This document shows, one piece after another, positions 26,421 to 36,583 of a DNA stretch of 64,000 bases. Source of the stretch: Zhongshania aliphaticivorans (GTDB lineage Bacteria > Pseudomonadota > Gammaproteobacteria > Pseudomonadales > Spongiibacteraceae). How positions within the stretch are numbered: position 1 is the first letter of the stretch; every line of letters begins with the position of its first letter. Where the stretch lies: positions 2,916,336-2,980,335 of the forward strand of contig NZ_CACSIK010000001.1 in NCBI RefSeq assembly GCF_902705875.1, read 5' to 3'. Below the pieces are notes generated by a model. It was given only the letters and a program-made list of their open reading frames with translations, searched no databases and was not told where the DNA came from. The translations under genes and the position numbers were made by a program.

Positions 26421-28407
26421 TTTCACTGTCCCTCAAACTAAAATAGAACGCGGACCCCTCGCCAAGACACGACTCTAACCAAATCCGTCCACGATGCATT
26501 TGAACAATCTTCTTACAATGTGCGAGACCAATCCCGGTGCCCTCGTAATCGTCACGATTATTTAAACGCTGAAAAATACTAAACACTTTATCAAAATGCG
26601 CATCACTTATTCCAATGCCATTGTCACGCACACAAAACACCCACTCACAACCTTGTCGAACCGCGCTGATATGCACCACGGGGGAGACGTCTTTCCGAGA
26701 AAATTTTATGCCATTAGAAATCAAGTTCTGAAACAACACCCGTAATTCAGTTCGCCTACCGGTTAAGCAAGGTAAATCGACATAGTGTATCTCTGCCTGC
26801 ACACCCTCAATTTGGGTACGCAAATCACTACAGACAGCCTCAACCAGCGCCTGACAATCTACCTTTTCACTCTGTGATTCTGCACCCAGCCGGCTAAAAT
26901 CTAACAACCCAGTAACCAGTTCACGCATACGCCGTATAGCATCGTCTATAAAGCCGTGAAACACTTTCACCTGCTCATCTTGTTGCTCTATATTATGCTG
27001 AACAAGTAAATCGACAAAACTCGCCACGGTCCGCAAAGGCTCTTGTAAATCATGGGACACAATATAGGCAAATTGCTCCATCTCCTGATTTAAGGCAATC
27101 AACTTATCATTATTATCCTCTAATGCGGCTTGCGCTCCTTTGCGCTCGTGTACCTCTTCGCGCAGAATGTTTTGTCGATGCGATAGCTCTGTAATAAATT
27201 TATCAAAAACTCGGGCCAGATCACCCACCTCACCTCGGGCCGATAATGGCAGGGCATTGCTATCAGTATTCAGCCCTTTATCTTTAAGGACATCACGCAT
27301 TCGCTTTATTGGTTTTGCTATCCGCCGTGAGATAACAATTGCGAGCACAATTGCAATCACGACAATAAGAAATACCAACAAGTAGATCTTTTTCAATAAC
27401 GACTCTCTCACCTGCAAAACATCGGACAGGTGATGTGTAGCGGCGACGATCAGACGATCCTTTTCAAGGTCAGGACCATAATTTATAGCCCTTATCGAAT
27501 ATATTTTTTCCTCAGCGCCCACCCCCGAAATCCCAGCGCGATAGCTATCAGCTTTTTCGCTAAGAATAGCGTTTGCAACTGGAAAATCATCGACAATATT
27601 TGCGCTACGTCCATATTCAAATTGAAAATTTTTATTGGCATCATTATGCAAAATATACTCGCCGCCACTATTACCAAGCAGTACATTGGTGTCTTCACCT
27701 GCTAAATCGCGCAATTCCGCAAAACCTTCGAGAAAACTTTGATTAAAAATCAACACCCCAAATAACTGTCCGCCGTCGGTGTATAGCGGCATTGATGCCC
27801 GAATCATCGGATTTAGCGGTAAGGTAATGTCACCAAACTCTCGGTTTAATTCAATATTAGACAGGGCGACAGAGCCAGCTTTGGTTTTGATTGCCGCCTG
27901 AAAATATGACGTTGAGCCTTTGTTTTGTAATTCATCGGCAGGGACGATTCTTATCGTGTTATCTCGCCCATAGCGATCGACTCTCAACCATTCTGAGCCA
28001 TCTGCAAGCACTAAGCGGATTTGGTCGTATCGGCTTTTAAAATTGAGAATTTCAAAAAATATCTTTGCCAGCTGAGCACGCCAAGCCTTAACAGATAAGC
28101 CATCTTGAATCTCACCGTCACTATATATCGAGGCATTTATGATCGCTTGGACAGGCGCGGTACGTGACACAATTCGAACATCATTGACTAACTCCTCAAT
28201 GTTAGAAGTGAATTTTACCGCTTGTAACTCTGATATCTGATCAAGTTTATTCTGCCCAACGGTTAGCAATTGAGCATCGAGTTGTCGCATGACAATGGAT
28301 ATCACGAGAATATTGCTAACAATAATCAACGCCACCAAGGGGCATAGTATCTGCCAAGCAATACCACCCATGCCAACCTTAGCCGATAAGCGCGACCAAC
28401 CTCCCAT
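26413..28407 (-). CDS. Transmembrane sensor histidine kinase (dCache-HAMP-HisKA-HATPase)
   Basis: A 664-residue inner-membrane sensor kinase. TM1 is at about residues 16-40. A large periplasmic dCache-like domain (to about 335) follows, then TM2 (about 336-358, LLVFLIVVIAIVLAIVIS), HAMP (RRIAKPIKRMRDVL), a coiled linker, and HisKA with the phospho-histidine in YIVSHDLQEPLRTV (about 450). The HATPase has FQNLISNGIKFS, VRDNGIGIS and GTGIGLAHCKKI. The SHDLQEPLR form is typical of bacteriophytochrome-type kinases that pair with lone receivers, exactly what the downstream overlapping gene encodes. The ligand of the dCache domain is unknown. Confidence 0.88.
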   Translation of the reverse strand: MGGWSRLSAKVGMGGIAWQILCPLVALIIVSNILVISIVMRQLDAQLLTVGQNKLDQISELQAVKFTSNIEELVNDVRIVSRTAPVQAIINASIYSDGEIQDGLSVKAWRAQLAKIFFEILNFKSRYDQIRLVLADGSEWLRVDRYGRDNTIRIVPADELQNKGSTSYFQAAIKTKAGSVALSNIELNREFGDITLPLNPMIRASMPLYTDGGQLFGVLIFNQSFLEGFAELRDLAGEDTNVLLGNSGGEYILHNDANKNFQFEYGRSANIVDDFPVANAILSEKADSYRAGISGVGAEEKIYSIRAINYGPDLEKDRLIVAATHHLSDVLQVRESLLKKIYLLVFLIVVIAIVLAIVISRRIAKPIKRMRDVLKDKGLNTDSNALPLSARGEVGDLARVFDKFITELSHRQNILREEVHERKGAQAALEDNNDKLIALNQEMEQFAYIVSHDLQEPLRTVASFVDLLVQHNIEQQDEQVKVFHGFIDDAIRRMRELVTGLLDFSRLGAESQSEKVDCQALVEAVCSDLRTQIEGVQAEIHYVDLPCLTGRRTELRVLFQNLISNGIKFSRKDVSPVVHISAVRQGCEWVFCVRDNGIGISDAHFDKVFSIFQRLNNRDDYEGTGIGLAHCKKIVQMHRGRIWLESCLGEGSAFYFSLRDSENE

Positions 28408-28553
28408 TACACCGCCTTTCTAAACCATGAACTATCCCACCACTATAGATTGGAGAAACTATATTGACCATGGTAATAAACGAAAAGCTGATAAGGGTTA
28501 CTACGAATACCCTAATACAATAGTAACAAGCAAGCTCAATAGACTACGCCACG

Positions 28554-29249
28554 CTAGTTGGCCAGCAACATCGAAAAGCAATCCACCAAAAGGTCTGGGG
28601 ACGCAGACGCTATTGGCGCACCATGGTTATAACCATAACTGACACAGGCTACAGGCATACCGGCTGCTCTCGCTGCCTGCACATCGTTAACTGAATCACC
28701 GACCATCACAACATTTTCCGCCGATACCCCCAGTTGCTCACAAGCCAATAATAACGGCGCAGGATCAGGTTTTCGCACCGCAAGCGTATCACCACCCACA
28801 AGCACCGGCATAAACTCATCCATAGCAAAATGAGTAAGAATTGGTCGACTAAACCGCGCTGGTTTATTTGTGACACATGCCATTTTAACGCCCTGTTTAT
28901 GCCACGCCGACAAGGCGGCCATAACACCAGGGTAAACGACCGTGTGATCACAGGTTTTTTGGCCATAATGGTCAAAAAAGACCGATTGTAGCTGGTCTAT
29001 TAACTCATTACTGACGGCTGATTCTGGGACCTCTAGAACAAACGATAATGCCCGTTGGATGAGTTTTCGGGCACCATTGCCTACCCATGAGCGGGTGCGC
29101 TCAAGGCCGGCAGAAGGATAATTTAATTGCGCTAAACTTGTATCTAAAGCGGCTGCCAAATCCGGCACGCTGTCTATTAGCGTGCCATCTAAATCAAATA
29201 GAATCGCCTTAAGTTGACGCCCCTGAAGCAAGCCTTCTAGCTTCTTCAT
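28554..29249 (-). CDS. gph: Phosphoglycolate phosphatase, Gph (HAD family)
   Basis: A 231-residue HAD hydrolase with all motifs: [15 protein letters not shown] (motif I nucleophile), VTNKPARF (II), the Lys in [10 protein letters not shown] (III) and [13 protein letters not shown] (IV). Gph removes 2-phosphoglycolate formed in DNA repair or photorespiration-like reactions. The start codon overlaps the stop of rpe as ATGA with a GGAG just upstream, giving an rpe-gph operon as in pseudomonads. The closely related MurNAc-6-phosphate phosphatase MupP is often annotated as Gph; because the MurNAc recycling genes lie 1.5 kb away, that alternative is worth keeping in mind. Confidence 0.88.
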   Translation of the reverse strand: MKKLEGLLQGRQLKAILFDLDGTLIDSVPDLAAALDTSLAQLNYPSAGLERTRSWVGNGARKLIQRALSFVLEVPESAVSNELIDQLQSVFFDHYGQKTCDHTVVYPGVMAALSAWHKQGVKMACVTNKPARFSRPILTHFAMDEFMPVLVGGDTLAVRKPDPAPLLLACEQLGVSAENVVMVGDSVNDVQAARAAGMPVACVSYGYNHGAPIASASPDLLVDCFSMLLAN

Positions 29250-29914
29250 ACTCCGGCCAACTCACTTCGCATTTTGTCGATAACTTCCGTGTAATCTCCG
29301 CCATTAAATATAGCGGAACCGGCCACAAAGGTATCTGCACCAGCCGCGGCAATTTCGGCAATATTTTTAGCCGAGATACCACCGTCAACCTCTAAACGAA
29401 TATCTCGCCCTGAAGCCTCAATAAGCGCTCGCACTTCTTTTACTTTGCCAATGGTAGAGGGAATAAAGCTCTGCCCACCAAACCCCGGGTTCACCGACAT
29501 CAATAAAATCATGTCTAACTTGTCCATGACATACTTAAGTACGTCGGGGCCAACAGCTGGGTTCAGTACAAGTCCCGCTTTACAGCCCGCATCACGGATC
29601 ATCTGTAAAGAACGATCCACATGCGTTGATGCATCAGGATGAAAAGTGATGATACTTGCACCTGCTTCAGCAAAATCACCGATCAAACGATCTACCGGCT
29701 TTACCATTAAGTGAACGTCTATGGGTGCTTTTACGCCATGTTTCCGTAAGGCTTTGCAAACCATAGGCCCAATCGTCAAATTGGGTACATAATGATTATC
29801 CATGACATCAAAATGCACGATGTCGGCACCGGCCTCAAGCACAGCATCAACCTCTGCCCCCAAACAGGCAAAATTTGCCGACAATATTGAAGGGGCTATC
29901 CAGTAATCTGCCAT
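29246..29914 (-). CDS. rpe: Ribulose-phosphate 3-epimerase
   Basis: Rpe interconverts ribulose 5-phosphate and xylulose 5-phosphate in the pentose phosphate pathway. The 222-residue TIM barrel has [14 protein letters not shown] (first strand), the metal ligands in [13 protein letters not shown] and [22 protein letters not shown] and [11 protein letters not shown]. The ATG at 29914 gives the usual start, with residues [10 protein letters not shown] following the Met; a GTG at 29926 would add four residues. It is co-transcribed and translationally coupled with gph. Confidence 0.93.
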   Translation of the reverse strand: MADYWIAPSILSANFACLGAEVDAVLEAGADIVHFDVMDNHYVPNLTIGPMVCKALRKHGVKAPIDVHLMVKPVDRLIGDFAEAGASIITFHPDASTHVDRSLQMIRDAGCKAGLVLNPAVGPDVLKYVMDKLDMILLMSVNPGFGGQSFIPSTIGKVKEVRALIEASGRDIRLEVDGGISAKNIAEIAAAGADTFVAGSAIFNGGDYTEVIDKMRSELAGV

Positions 29915-30039
29915 AGTCGTGCTCACTCTATTAGTCTTTCAAATAATATCCCTGGTACCGAAACGTACAAGGGCGATAAATTGGGCCGCATTTTACGACA
30001 AACCCCTTTCAGATTCAGCTATCACGTCACGCTCACTCT

Positions 30040-30744
30040 TCAAGCACTTAACATGGCATCCAAGGCCGCAAGTCGCTCTGGGGTTCCAATATCCCACCAA
30101 GCCCCAGCATGCAGACGACCACTGAGTCGCTGTTTTTCCATAGCCGCCAACATCACCGGCTTTAAAGGGCGCTTACCCGGGTTAAAATCTTCAAATACCG
30201 ATGGCCGCCAAACGCTAATACCTGAAAAGGTATAAACCGGACTGGCAGTATCTTCGTTGTCATGTGAACCCTGCCGTTCGCTGATCAGGCCCTCGGCGCT
30301 AAGCACAAAATCGCCACTAGGGTTATGAGGTGGGTTCTCTACCATCACCAAATGCCCGGACTCTGGCCGACAGTTCAGTAAATCTGCAAAATCAAAATCA
30401 GTCCAAATATCACCATTCACTAAAATAAAAGGCTCATCCTTTTGCATGTCGTCAAGCAGCAGCGGCAAAGCATTAACAATACCGCCAGCTGTCTCTAATG
30501 GCTGATCTTCACGAGAAACAATAATATTCAAACCATAGCGGCTGCCATCACCTAGGTAATGCGCTAGCTGATCTGCCAGCCAGGAACAATTCACGACAAT
30601 ATTGCTAACCCCAATCGCCGCCAGTTTCTCAATATGGTAATCAATTAAGGCTTTGCCGCCAGCTTGTAATAATGGCTTTGGCGTATGATCCGTCAACGGC
30701 CGCATGCGTGTTCCTAGGCCTGCCGCTAGAATCATAGCCTTCAA
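30040..30744 (-). CDS. murU: N-acetylmuramate alpha-1-phosphate uridylyltransferase, MurU
   Basis: MurU makes UDP-MurNAc from MurNAc-1-phosphate and UTP in the Pseudomonas-type peptidoglycan recycling route, bypassing MurA and hence fosfomycin-sensitive synthesis. The nucleotidyltransferase signature MILAAGLGTRMRPLTDHTPK is at the N-terminus, with LVNGDIWTD as the metal-binding segment. Start choice: a TTG at 30744 overlaps the stop of amgK as TTGA and yields the family-typical MKAMILAAG N-terminus. An upstream frame reaching 30765 lies mostly inside amgK. The tight coupling supports joint action with AmgK. Confidence 0.9.
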   Translation of the reverse strand: MKAMILAAGLGTRMRPLTDHTPKPLLQAGGKALIDYHIEKLAAIGVSNIVVNCSWLADQLAHYLGDGSRYGLNIIVSREDQPLETAGGIVNALPLLLDDMQKDEPFILVNGDIWTDFDFADLLNCRPESGHLVMVENPPHNPSGDFVLSAEGLISERQGSHDNEDTASPVYTFSGISVWRPSVFEDFNPGKRPLKPVMLAAMEKQRLSGRLHAGAWWDIGTPERLAALDAMLSA

Positions 30745-31775
30745 TGCTCTAGCTCCTGATACCAAAACTGCTCAACAATGATTGGCATCAACTTTTCTGC
30801 AAACCAATCACAAAATCCGTCAAACTCTGGGTATTGACTAGCCACACTCAGGGTGTAACTAATAACCAAGGGTAAATCAGGTAAATACCCCGATTTATTG
30901 TCCCGCAGGTGGAGGCGCGCAAAGATACCCAATACTTTGATATGTCGCTGCAAGCCCATCCAGTCGGCATCTTGTAAAAACTCAGACTCACTCTTATCAC
31001 CCAACAAACCCGCACGCTGGGCCATAAGTCGATAAACACCAATCCACTCTTCGACCTGTTCCGGCGACCAACTGATATAGCAATCCCGAACCAAAGATAC
31101 CAAGTCGTAGGTAATTGGCCCCACCACAGCATCCTGAAAATCAATCACGCCTAACTGCTCATCAGCTAGCACCATAATATTGCGACTGTGAAAATCTCGA
31201 TGAACCACCACCTGCGCCTGCTGCTCCGCTCGCTGGCTAAGCAACTCAAAGACATTCGCCAACATCTCACGCTCTTCGCTGTTTAATGAATAGCTCAGCA
31301 GCCCTTCGACAAACCATGTGATGAACAAGGTCATTTCATCGTTTAGACGGGTATTATCGTAGTGCGGAAGTGCGTGAGCCGAAGCCGGAATAGCCTGCAT
31401 AGCAAGTAAAATACGGAAAGCTTGGCGGTAATAATGGTCAGCAGCTGCGCTGTTTACCAATAATGGATGCAACAATTGATCGCCAAAGTCTTCTTGCAAT
31501 AAAAAGCCACGGTCTTCATCCCAAGCCAATAATTTGGGCACCCGCGCACCGTGGCGATGTAGAAGGTCTTGTACCGTCGAGAATGCGAGATTATCTTCCT
31601 TTTCCGGCGGGGCGTGTACAACAATCACGCTGCCCCCCGCTTTGAGCATCAGACGATAATAGCGCCGAAAACTCGCATCACCCGACACCACATCTAAGTC
31701 TTCTGCCGCTTGATCTGCCGACAAAGCCAATTTCTGCAAGCTCCAGCTATGTAGCTCACCAAGAATTTGATCCAT
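30741..31775 (-). CDS. amgK: N-acetylmuramate/N-acetylglucosamine anomeric kinase, AmgK
   Basis: AmgK phosphorylates the anomeric hydroxyl of MurNAc or GlcNAc, feeding MurU. The 344-residue protein has the aminoglycoside-phosphotransferase fold: a nucleotide loop region near GDASFRRYYRL, the catalytic loop VVHRDFHSRNIMV (Asp and Asn) and the metal motif VIDFQDAVVGP. It sits divergent from lptD, an arrangement conserved in pseudomonads, and is coupled to murU by a TTGA overlap. Regulation is not evident from the 149-base spacer to lptD. Confidence 0.9.
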   Translation of the reverse strand: MDQILGELHSWSLQKLALSADQAAEDLDVVSGDASFRRYYRLMLKAGGSVIVVHAPPEKEDNLAFSTVQDLLHRHGARVPKLLAWDEDRGFLLQEDFGDQLLHPLLVNSAAADHYYRQAFRILLAMQAIPASAHALPHYDNTRLNDEMTLFITWFVEGLLSYSLNSEEREMLANVFELLSQRAEQQAQVVVHRDFHSRNIMVLADEQLGVIDFQDAVVGPITYDLVSLVRDCYISWSPEQVEEWIGVYRLMAQRAGLLGDKSESEFLQDADWMGLQRHIKVLGIFARLHLRDNKSGYLPDLPLVISYTLSVASQYPEFDGFCDWFAEKLMPIIVEQFWYQELEH

Positions 31776-31924
31776 ATATTTTTCCGTAAAAGGTCAGTGT
31801 AAGCGCCAGACGAGAACTAGAATTTTTCGCCTTTTATACACTCAAACGGGCATCCTAGCAGAGAATGCTTTATTATCCACCTTCGCCAATCCGGGCTCCA
31901 CCGCCAGAATAAAATCACTATCTA

Positions 31925-34330
31925 ATGTCAGTGTTTCGCTTATCCATATTTACCGTGCTAATCGCCTTCACTGGGCCAGTGTTAGCGCAGATAACTACCA
32001 CTGATGATTGTGGTAATACGGATATCCCAAAACTCAGCGCTGACATTTCTGATCTACCTCTTTATTACCAACACTGGCATTGGGTCCCCAATAACTACCT
32101 AAGTGCATCGTCACGCTGCGGCATAGCCACCGGTTGCCAAGGGCGCTTCGTTGAGCCTGAGAGAAACTGGGAGGGAGCTAATCAATCGCCACTCAGCGCC
32201 CCGCTTAACGTATCAGCTGACACCATTGAATCAGTCGGCACCAAGGCAACCATGACCGGTGATGTGCAGCTACGCAAAGGCGACCTAAGCCTTGATGCAG
32301 GTTATGCGCAATATAATCGCAGCAATAGCACTGTCATGCTCAGAGATAATGTTGTACTACGTCAACCCGGCATCTTATTGCGCGGTCAATTCGCGCAAAT
32401 TGATACCAACAAAGGACTTGGCGAACTACAGCAGGCTGAAATATTAAGCTTTGCAACCGGTGCACGCGGTACGGCGGGGCGCATCGCCCGTCCCGATTAT
32501 GATCGCTTTGAACTCGAACAGGCTAGTTACACCCAATGTACACCAGATAATGAAACTTGGTCATTGCACGCCGACAGTATTGTACTTGATTACGATAGCG
32601 GTCGCGGCGTGGCTAGAGGAACCAGCATAAGAGTTTATGATATTCCGGTGTTCTACAGCCCCTACCTAAATTTCCCTGTAGATGACCGCCGCGCAACGGG
32701 GTTTTTATTCCCCTCGATCGGGGTTTCCGATGGCAGCCTAGATATTTCTACACCGTATTATTTAAATCTTGCCCCCAACTACGACGCCATTATCACTCCC
32801 CGCTTTATTGAACAGCGCGGTGAGGCGCTGGAAACCGAGCTCCGTTATTTAAATCAATACAGCGAGTGGTTAGTCAACACCAGCTTTCTGGGTAACGACC
32901 AAAAAGAAGATATTGACCGCTGGCTACTCGGTATCAGCGAAAAGGGCTATATAAATGAGCGCTGGAGCACCGAAGTAGACTTTACAAAAGTTAGCGACGA
33001 CGACTACTTCAGCGATTTAGGCCTAGCTAACTTGGCCGTAAAACGTAGCACCCACCTTAATCAGCAGGCCGCCATCAACTACAACTCTGACGATTGGAGC
33101 GGTCGAATTGAAGTGCAACGCTACCAAACCATTGCAGCGGTTGAAGACCCCTATCAAAAACTGCCTCAACTAAGCTTAAATTACCAATCACCTGCTAAAA
33201 ATTTCCAGCTAGAACCTAGCATGGAGCTTGAGTACACCCAATTTGATCACCGAGACAGTATCGAAAACGGAGGCACAGAAGTGACTGGTCAGCGCGTATA
33301 CGGCACTGCTGGGGCTAGCCTGCCAATGCGCTGGCGGTGGGGGTTCATTGAACCCGCAGTCAAAAGTCGTCATGTTGTTTATGAGCTAGAAAACACCAAT
33401 GTAGCGGGTGCAAATTCCAATCCTGACGCCAGCAGTAATCAGTTTAGTATCGACAGTGGCTTATATTTTGAACGCGATTTAATCATCAGCAACCAAGACT
33501 GGACGCAAACACTAGAGCCCCGGTTATTTTATCGCTACGCTGAATATGAAGACCAAAGCGATCAACCCGACTTTGACAGCGCTGCACTGACCTTCACCTA
33601 TCAGCAGTTGTTTCGCGATAACCGCTTTACCGGCCATGACCGGCTAGACGACGCCAATCAGATTGCCATCGGTATGAGTAGCCGCTTTATTAATAATGAC
33701 GCTGGGCGAGAAATTTTAACCGCCAGCATCGGCCAACTTCACTATTTTGACGACGGCAAAGTTCAACTTCCCGGTGATGAAGTGCGTAAAAGCAGCAATT
33801 CTGATTTAGCCGGTCAAATTCGTTTATTACCCAACGACAATAGCTGGATCAGCCTAGATATTTTATACGATGCACGTCAAGGGGTGCTCAATCAGTCCAA
33901 TCTAGGCTACCATCAGCGCAGCGACAACGGCACACTGTTCAATGCAAACTACACCTTCCGACGCGAAGGCAGTGATCTTGGCGGTCTAGAAGACGACATT
34001 ATGCAAGGCGATATGTCCCTAAGTCTGCCATTGAATGATCAGTGGAAGATATTTGCAAAAACTCAATATGACTTCGAAGACAATCGTCCTATAGAGAACC
34101 TTGTCGGGGCGGAATACCAAAACTGCTGCTGGCTAACTCGTGTAGTTTATCAGCGAGCTTTGGAACCTGACGACGACAATGAGTCTAACGTCAGTGGCAT
34201 CAGCAGCACCGGCACTCAGAACACGACCGCCGTGTTAATAGAATTTCAGTTAAAAGGATTGGGGGGCTTAGGCACCGCAGTCACCAGTGTTTTAAAGGAC
34301 AGTATTTTTGGCTACTTATCTGATGAATAA
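31925..34330 (+). CDS. lptD: LPS assembly outer membrane protein LptD
   Basis: LptD is the beta-barrel that, with LptE, inserts lipopolysaccharide into the outer leaflet. The 801-residue protein has a signal peptide (FRLSIFTVLIAFTGPVLAQ), an N-terminal beta-jellyroll LptA/OstA-like domain (about residues 90-210: MTGDVQLRKGDL and MLRDNVVLRQ) and a long barrel domain to the C-terminus. The disulphide cysteines are recognisable: TQCTPDNETW in the N-domain and the adjacent pair QNCCWLTRVVYQR near the C-terminus. Upstream extra cysteines lie at DDCGN and SRCGIATGC. It leads the lptD-surA-pdxA-rsmA-apaG-apaH operon and overlaps surA slightly. Confidence 0.92.
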   Translation: MSVFRLSIFTVLIAFTGPVLAQITTTDDCGNTDIPKLSADISDLPLYYQHWHWVPNNYLSASSRCGIATGCQGRFVEPERNWEGANQSPLSAPLNVSADTIESVGTKATMTGDVQLRKGDLSLDAGYAQYNRSNSTVMLRDNVVLRQPGILLRGQFAQIDTNKGLGELQQAEILSFATGARGTAGRIARPDYDRFELEQASYTQCTPDNETWSLHADSIVLDYDSGRGVARGTSIRVYDIPVFYSPYLNFPVDDRRATGFLFPSIGVSDGSLDISTPYYLNLAPNYDAIITPRFIEQRGEALETELRYLNQYSEWLVNTSFLGNDQKEDIDRWLLGISEKGYINERWSTEVDFTKVSDDDYFSDLGLANLAVKRSTHLNQQAAINYNSDDWSGRIEVQRYQTIAAVEDPYQKLPQLSLNYQSPAKNFQLEPSMELEYTQFDHRDSIENGGTEVTGQRVYGTAGASLPMRWRWGFIEPAVKSRHVVYELENTNVAGANSNPDASSNQFSIDSGLYFERDLIISNQDWTQTLEPRLFYRYAEYEDQSDQPDFDSAALTFTYQQLFRDNRFTGHDRLDDANQIAIGMSSRFINNDAGREILTASIGQLHYFDDGKVQLPGDEVRKSSNSDLAGQIRLLPNDNSWISLDILYDARQGVLNQSNLGYHQRSDNGTLFNANYTFRREGSDLGGLEDDIMQGDMSLSLPLNDQWKIFAKTQYDFEDNRPIENLVGAEYQNCCWLTRVVYQRALEPDDDNESNVSGISSTGTQNTTAVLIEFQLKGLGGLGTAVTSVLKDSIFGYLSDE

Positions 34331-35588
34331 TATGCGTTTATTACAAGTTTTAACCTCCGCGTTGCTTATCGCACTCGCGCCGCTTGCTCAAGCAGAAACT
34401 CAATGGCTTGATAGCGTAGCAGCCATCGTCGATGACGATATCATTCTTACTAGCGAGCTAGACGAGCGCATCAAAAGCATCAAGTCTAATATTGCCCGCT
34501 CTGGCAGTCAGTCACCGCCAGAAGAACAGCTGCGTAAAGAAGTGCTAGACCTACTGGTGCTAGAAAATATTCAGCTGCAAATGGCAAATCGTTACGGCCT
34601 GCGTATTGAAGACGAAGAGCTTAATGCTGCCGTTGCACGTATCGCTGCCAGTAACAATTTGACCCTAGAGCAATTTCAGCAAACGGTTACCGAGAGAGGC
34701 GGTTCCTATCTCGCCATCCGCGAACAGATTAGCCGCGAAATGATTCTTCAGCGGGTCCAAATGGGCAACGTCAATCAGCGGATTCAGGTCACTGAACAAG
34801 AGATTCAGAACTACCTGCAATCGTCTGAAGGCAAAGAAGTGACTTCACCCGAATTCCACTTCTCGCACATTCTTATCCCCGTTAGCTCAGATGCTACCGA
34901 TGCTGAACGCAAACAAGCTGAGAACAAAGCAAACTCGTTAAGCGCTAAATTGCGCAAGGGCAGCAATATTGACAATGCCAATGACGACATCAGCATTAGC
35001 GATCTAGGCTGGCGAAAAGGCACCGCACTTCCCGCTTTGTTCCAAGGCGTTGCCGCAAAAATGACCGATGGCGACGTATCTGATCCGCTGCAAAGCGCCA
35101 GTGGCTTTCATATCATCAAGCTATTAGAAAGCCGTGGCGTTAAGCAAATGGTAAAGCAGACCCGCGCCAGCCATATCTTGCTAAAACCCTCAGCAATACG
35201 TGATGAAGCACAAACCTTAGCCTTAGCCAAAGAGCTTCGTCAACGCGCCCTGAATGGTGAAGACTTCGGTGACTTAGCCAAAGAATTCTCTGAAGACATA
35301 GGGTCAGCTCAGGAAGGTGGTGATCTTGGCTGGACTAGCCCCGGACAACTGGTTGCCGAGTTTCAACAGGCAATGGATGAAACTGCACCAGGTGAAATAC
35401 ACCCTCCAGCCAAAAGCCAATATGGCTGGCATGTCATTAAAGTGATAGACCGCCGAAGTAAAGACGTGACAGATGACATGCGTAAGCAAATTGCCCGCAA
35501 TGCACTACACGAACGCAAATACGCTGACGAACTCGATATTTGGCTACGCAAAATCCGCAGCGAAGCCTTTGTCGACATTAAAATTTAA
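34323..35588 (+). CDS. surA: Periplasmic chaperone and peptidyl-prolyl isomerase SurA
   Basis: SurA escorts outer membrane proteins, including LptD, across the periplasm. Features: signal peptide ([11 protein letters not shown]), N-terminal chaperone domain starting [18 protein letters not shown], and two parvulin domains at about residues 170-270 ([11 protein letters not shown]) and 280-385 ([20 protein letters not shown]). The length of about 421 residues is typical. The ATG at 34323 overlaps the lptD stop by 8 bases; an ATG at 34332 is an alternative. The stop overlaps the pdxA start as TAATG. Confidence 0.93.
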   Translation: MNNMRLLQVLTSALLIALAPLAQAETQWLDSVAAIVDDDIILTSELDERIKSIKSNIARSGSQSPPEEQLRKEVLDLLVLENIQLQMANRYGLRIEDEELNAAVARIAASNNLTLEQFQQTVTERGGSYLAIREQISREMILQRVQMGNVNQRIQVTEQEIQNYLQSSEGKEVTSPEFHFSHILIPVSSDATDAERKQAENKANSLSAKLRKGSNIDNANDDISISDLGWRKGTALPALFQGVAAKMTDGDVSDPLQSASGFHIIKLLESRGVKQMVKQTRASHILLKPSAIRDEAQTLALAKELRQRALNGEDFGDLAKEFSEDIGSAQEGGDLGWTSPGQLVAEFQQAMDETAPGEIHPPAKSQYGWHVIKVIDRRSKDVTDDMRKQIARNALHERKYADELDIWLRKIRSEAFVDIKI

Positions 35589-36583
35589 TGGCAGTACGCA
35601 TCGCGATTACCCCCGGCGAACCCGCCGGGGTAGGACCGGAACTCCTTGTTAAACTCGCTCAGCAAGATTGTGACGCAGAACTCATTGCCTTTGCCGATGC
35701 AAACTTACTACTTCAGCGCGCCAAAGCCATTGGCCTACCTTTACACCTCAGTAACGCAGATTTTAGCAAGCCACCAAGTAGCCACCATGCGGGCCACTTA
35801 AGAGTAGTTGATATTGCATGCCAGACTCAGGCAACCCCCGGTATATTAAATACCGACAACGCCAACTACGTGCTAGAAACCCTGCGCCAAGCTACTGACG
35901 CCTGCCTCAATAAAGATTGTCACGGCGTTGTCACTGGTCCAGTCCAGAAATCTATCATTAACGATGCCGGCATCCCATTCAGTGGCCACACAGAGTTTCT
36001 TGCTGAACGCTGCCATGTCGATAAAGTCGTTATGATGCTAGCAAGTGAAAAACTACGTGTAGCCCTAGTTACTACCCACCTGCCACTCAGCGCAGTTCCA
36101 GCGGCGATCACGAATGACAATTTACAGCGCGTAACTGAAATTTTACATCAAGCGTTACGCCAGCAATTTGGCTGCCAGCAACCCCGCATAATGGTACTAG
36201 GCCTCAACCCTCATGCCGGTGAAGGCGGCCATATGGGTTGCGAAGAAATCGACACGATTATCCCCTGTCTTGAACAACTCAGAAAAAAAGGCTGGCAATT
36301 AATAGGCCCTCTGCCCGCTGACACCGCATTTACACCGCACCATCTAGCTCAATGCGACGCGGTTCTTGCCATGTACCATGACCAAGGCTTGCCCGTATTA
36401 AAATACCAAGGCTTTGGTCGTGCAGTTAATATCACACTTGGCCTGCCCATTATTCGCACGTCGGTAGACCACGGTACAGCTTTAGATCTAGCAGGCAGCG
36501 GCCGCGCAGACTGCGGTAGCTTTGAGGCCGCGTTAACCACCGCCATCTCTATGGCCAAGCACAGCATCAGGAACCCCAATTAA
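35588..36583 (+). CDS. pdxA: 4-hydroxythreonine-4-phosphate dehydrogenase, PdxA
   Basis: PdxA oxidises 4-phosphohydroxy-L-threonine with NAD in pyridoxal 5-phosphate synthesis. The 331-residue protein has [15 protein letters not shown] at the start, metal-binding histidines in [22 protein letters not shown] and [11 protein letters not shown], and the ending [13 protein letters not shown], all family signatures. It is coupled at both ends by TAATG overlaps with surA and rsmA, so it is part of a translationally linked operon. Confidence 0.94.
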   Translation: MAVRIAITPGEPAGVGPELLVKLAQQDCDAELIAFADANLLLQRAKAIGLPLHLSNADFSKPPSSHHAGHLRVVDIACQTQATPGILNTDNANYVLETLRQATDACLNKDCHGVVTGPVQKSIINDAGIPFSGHTEFLAERCHVDKVVMMLASEKLRVALVTTHLPLSAVPAAITNDNLQRVTEILHQALRQQFGCQQPRIMVLGLNPHAGEGGHMGCEEIDTIIPCLEQLRKKGWQLIGPLPADTAFTPHHLAQCDAVLAMYHDQGLPVLKYQGFGRAVNITLGLPIIRTSVDHGTALDLAGSGRADCGSFEAALTTAISMAKHSIRNPN

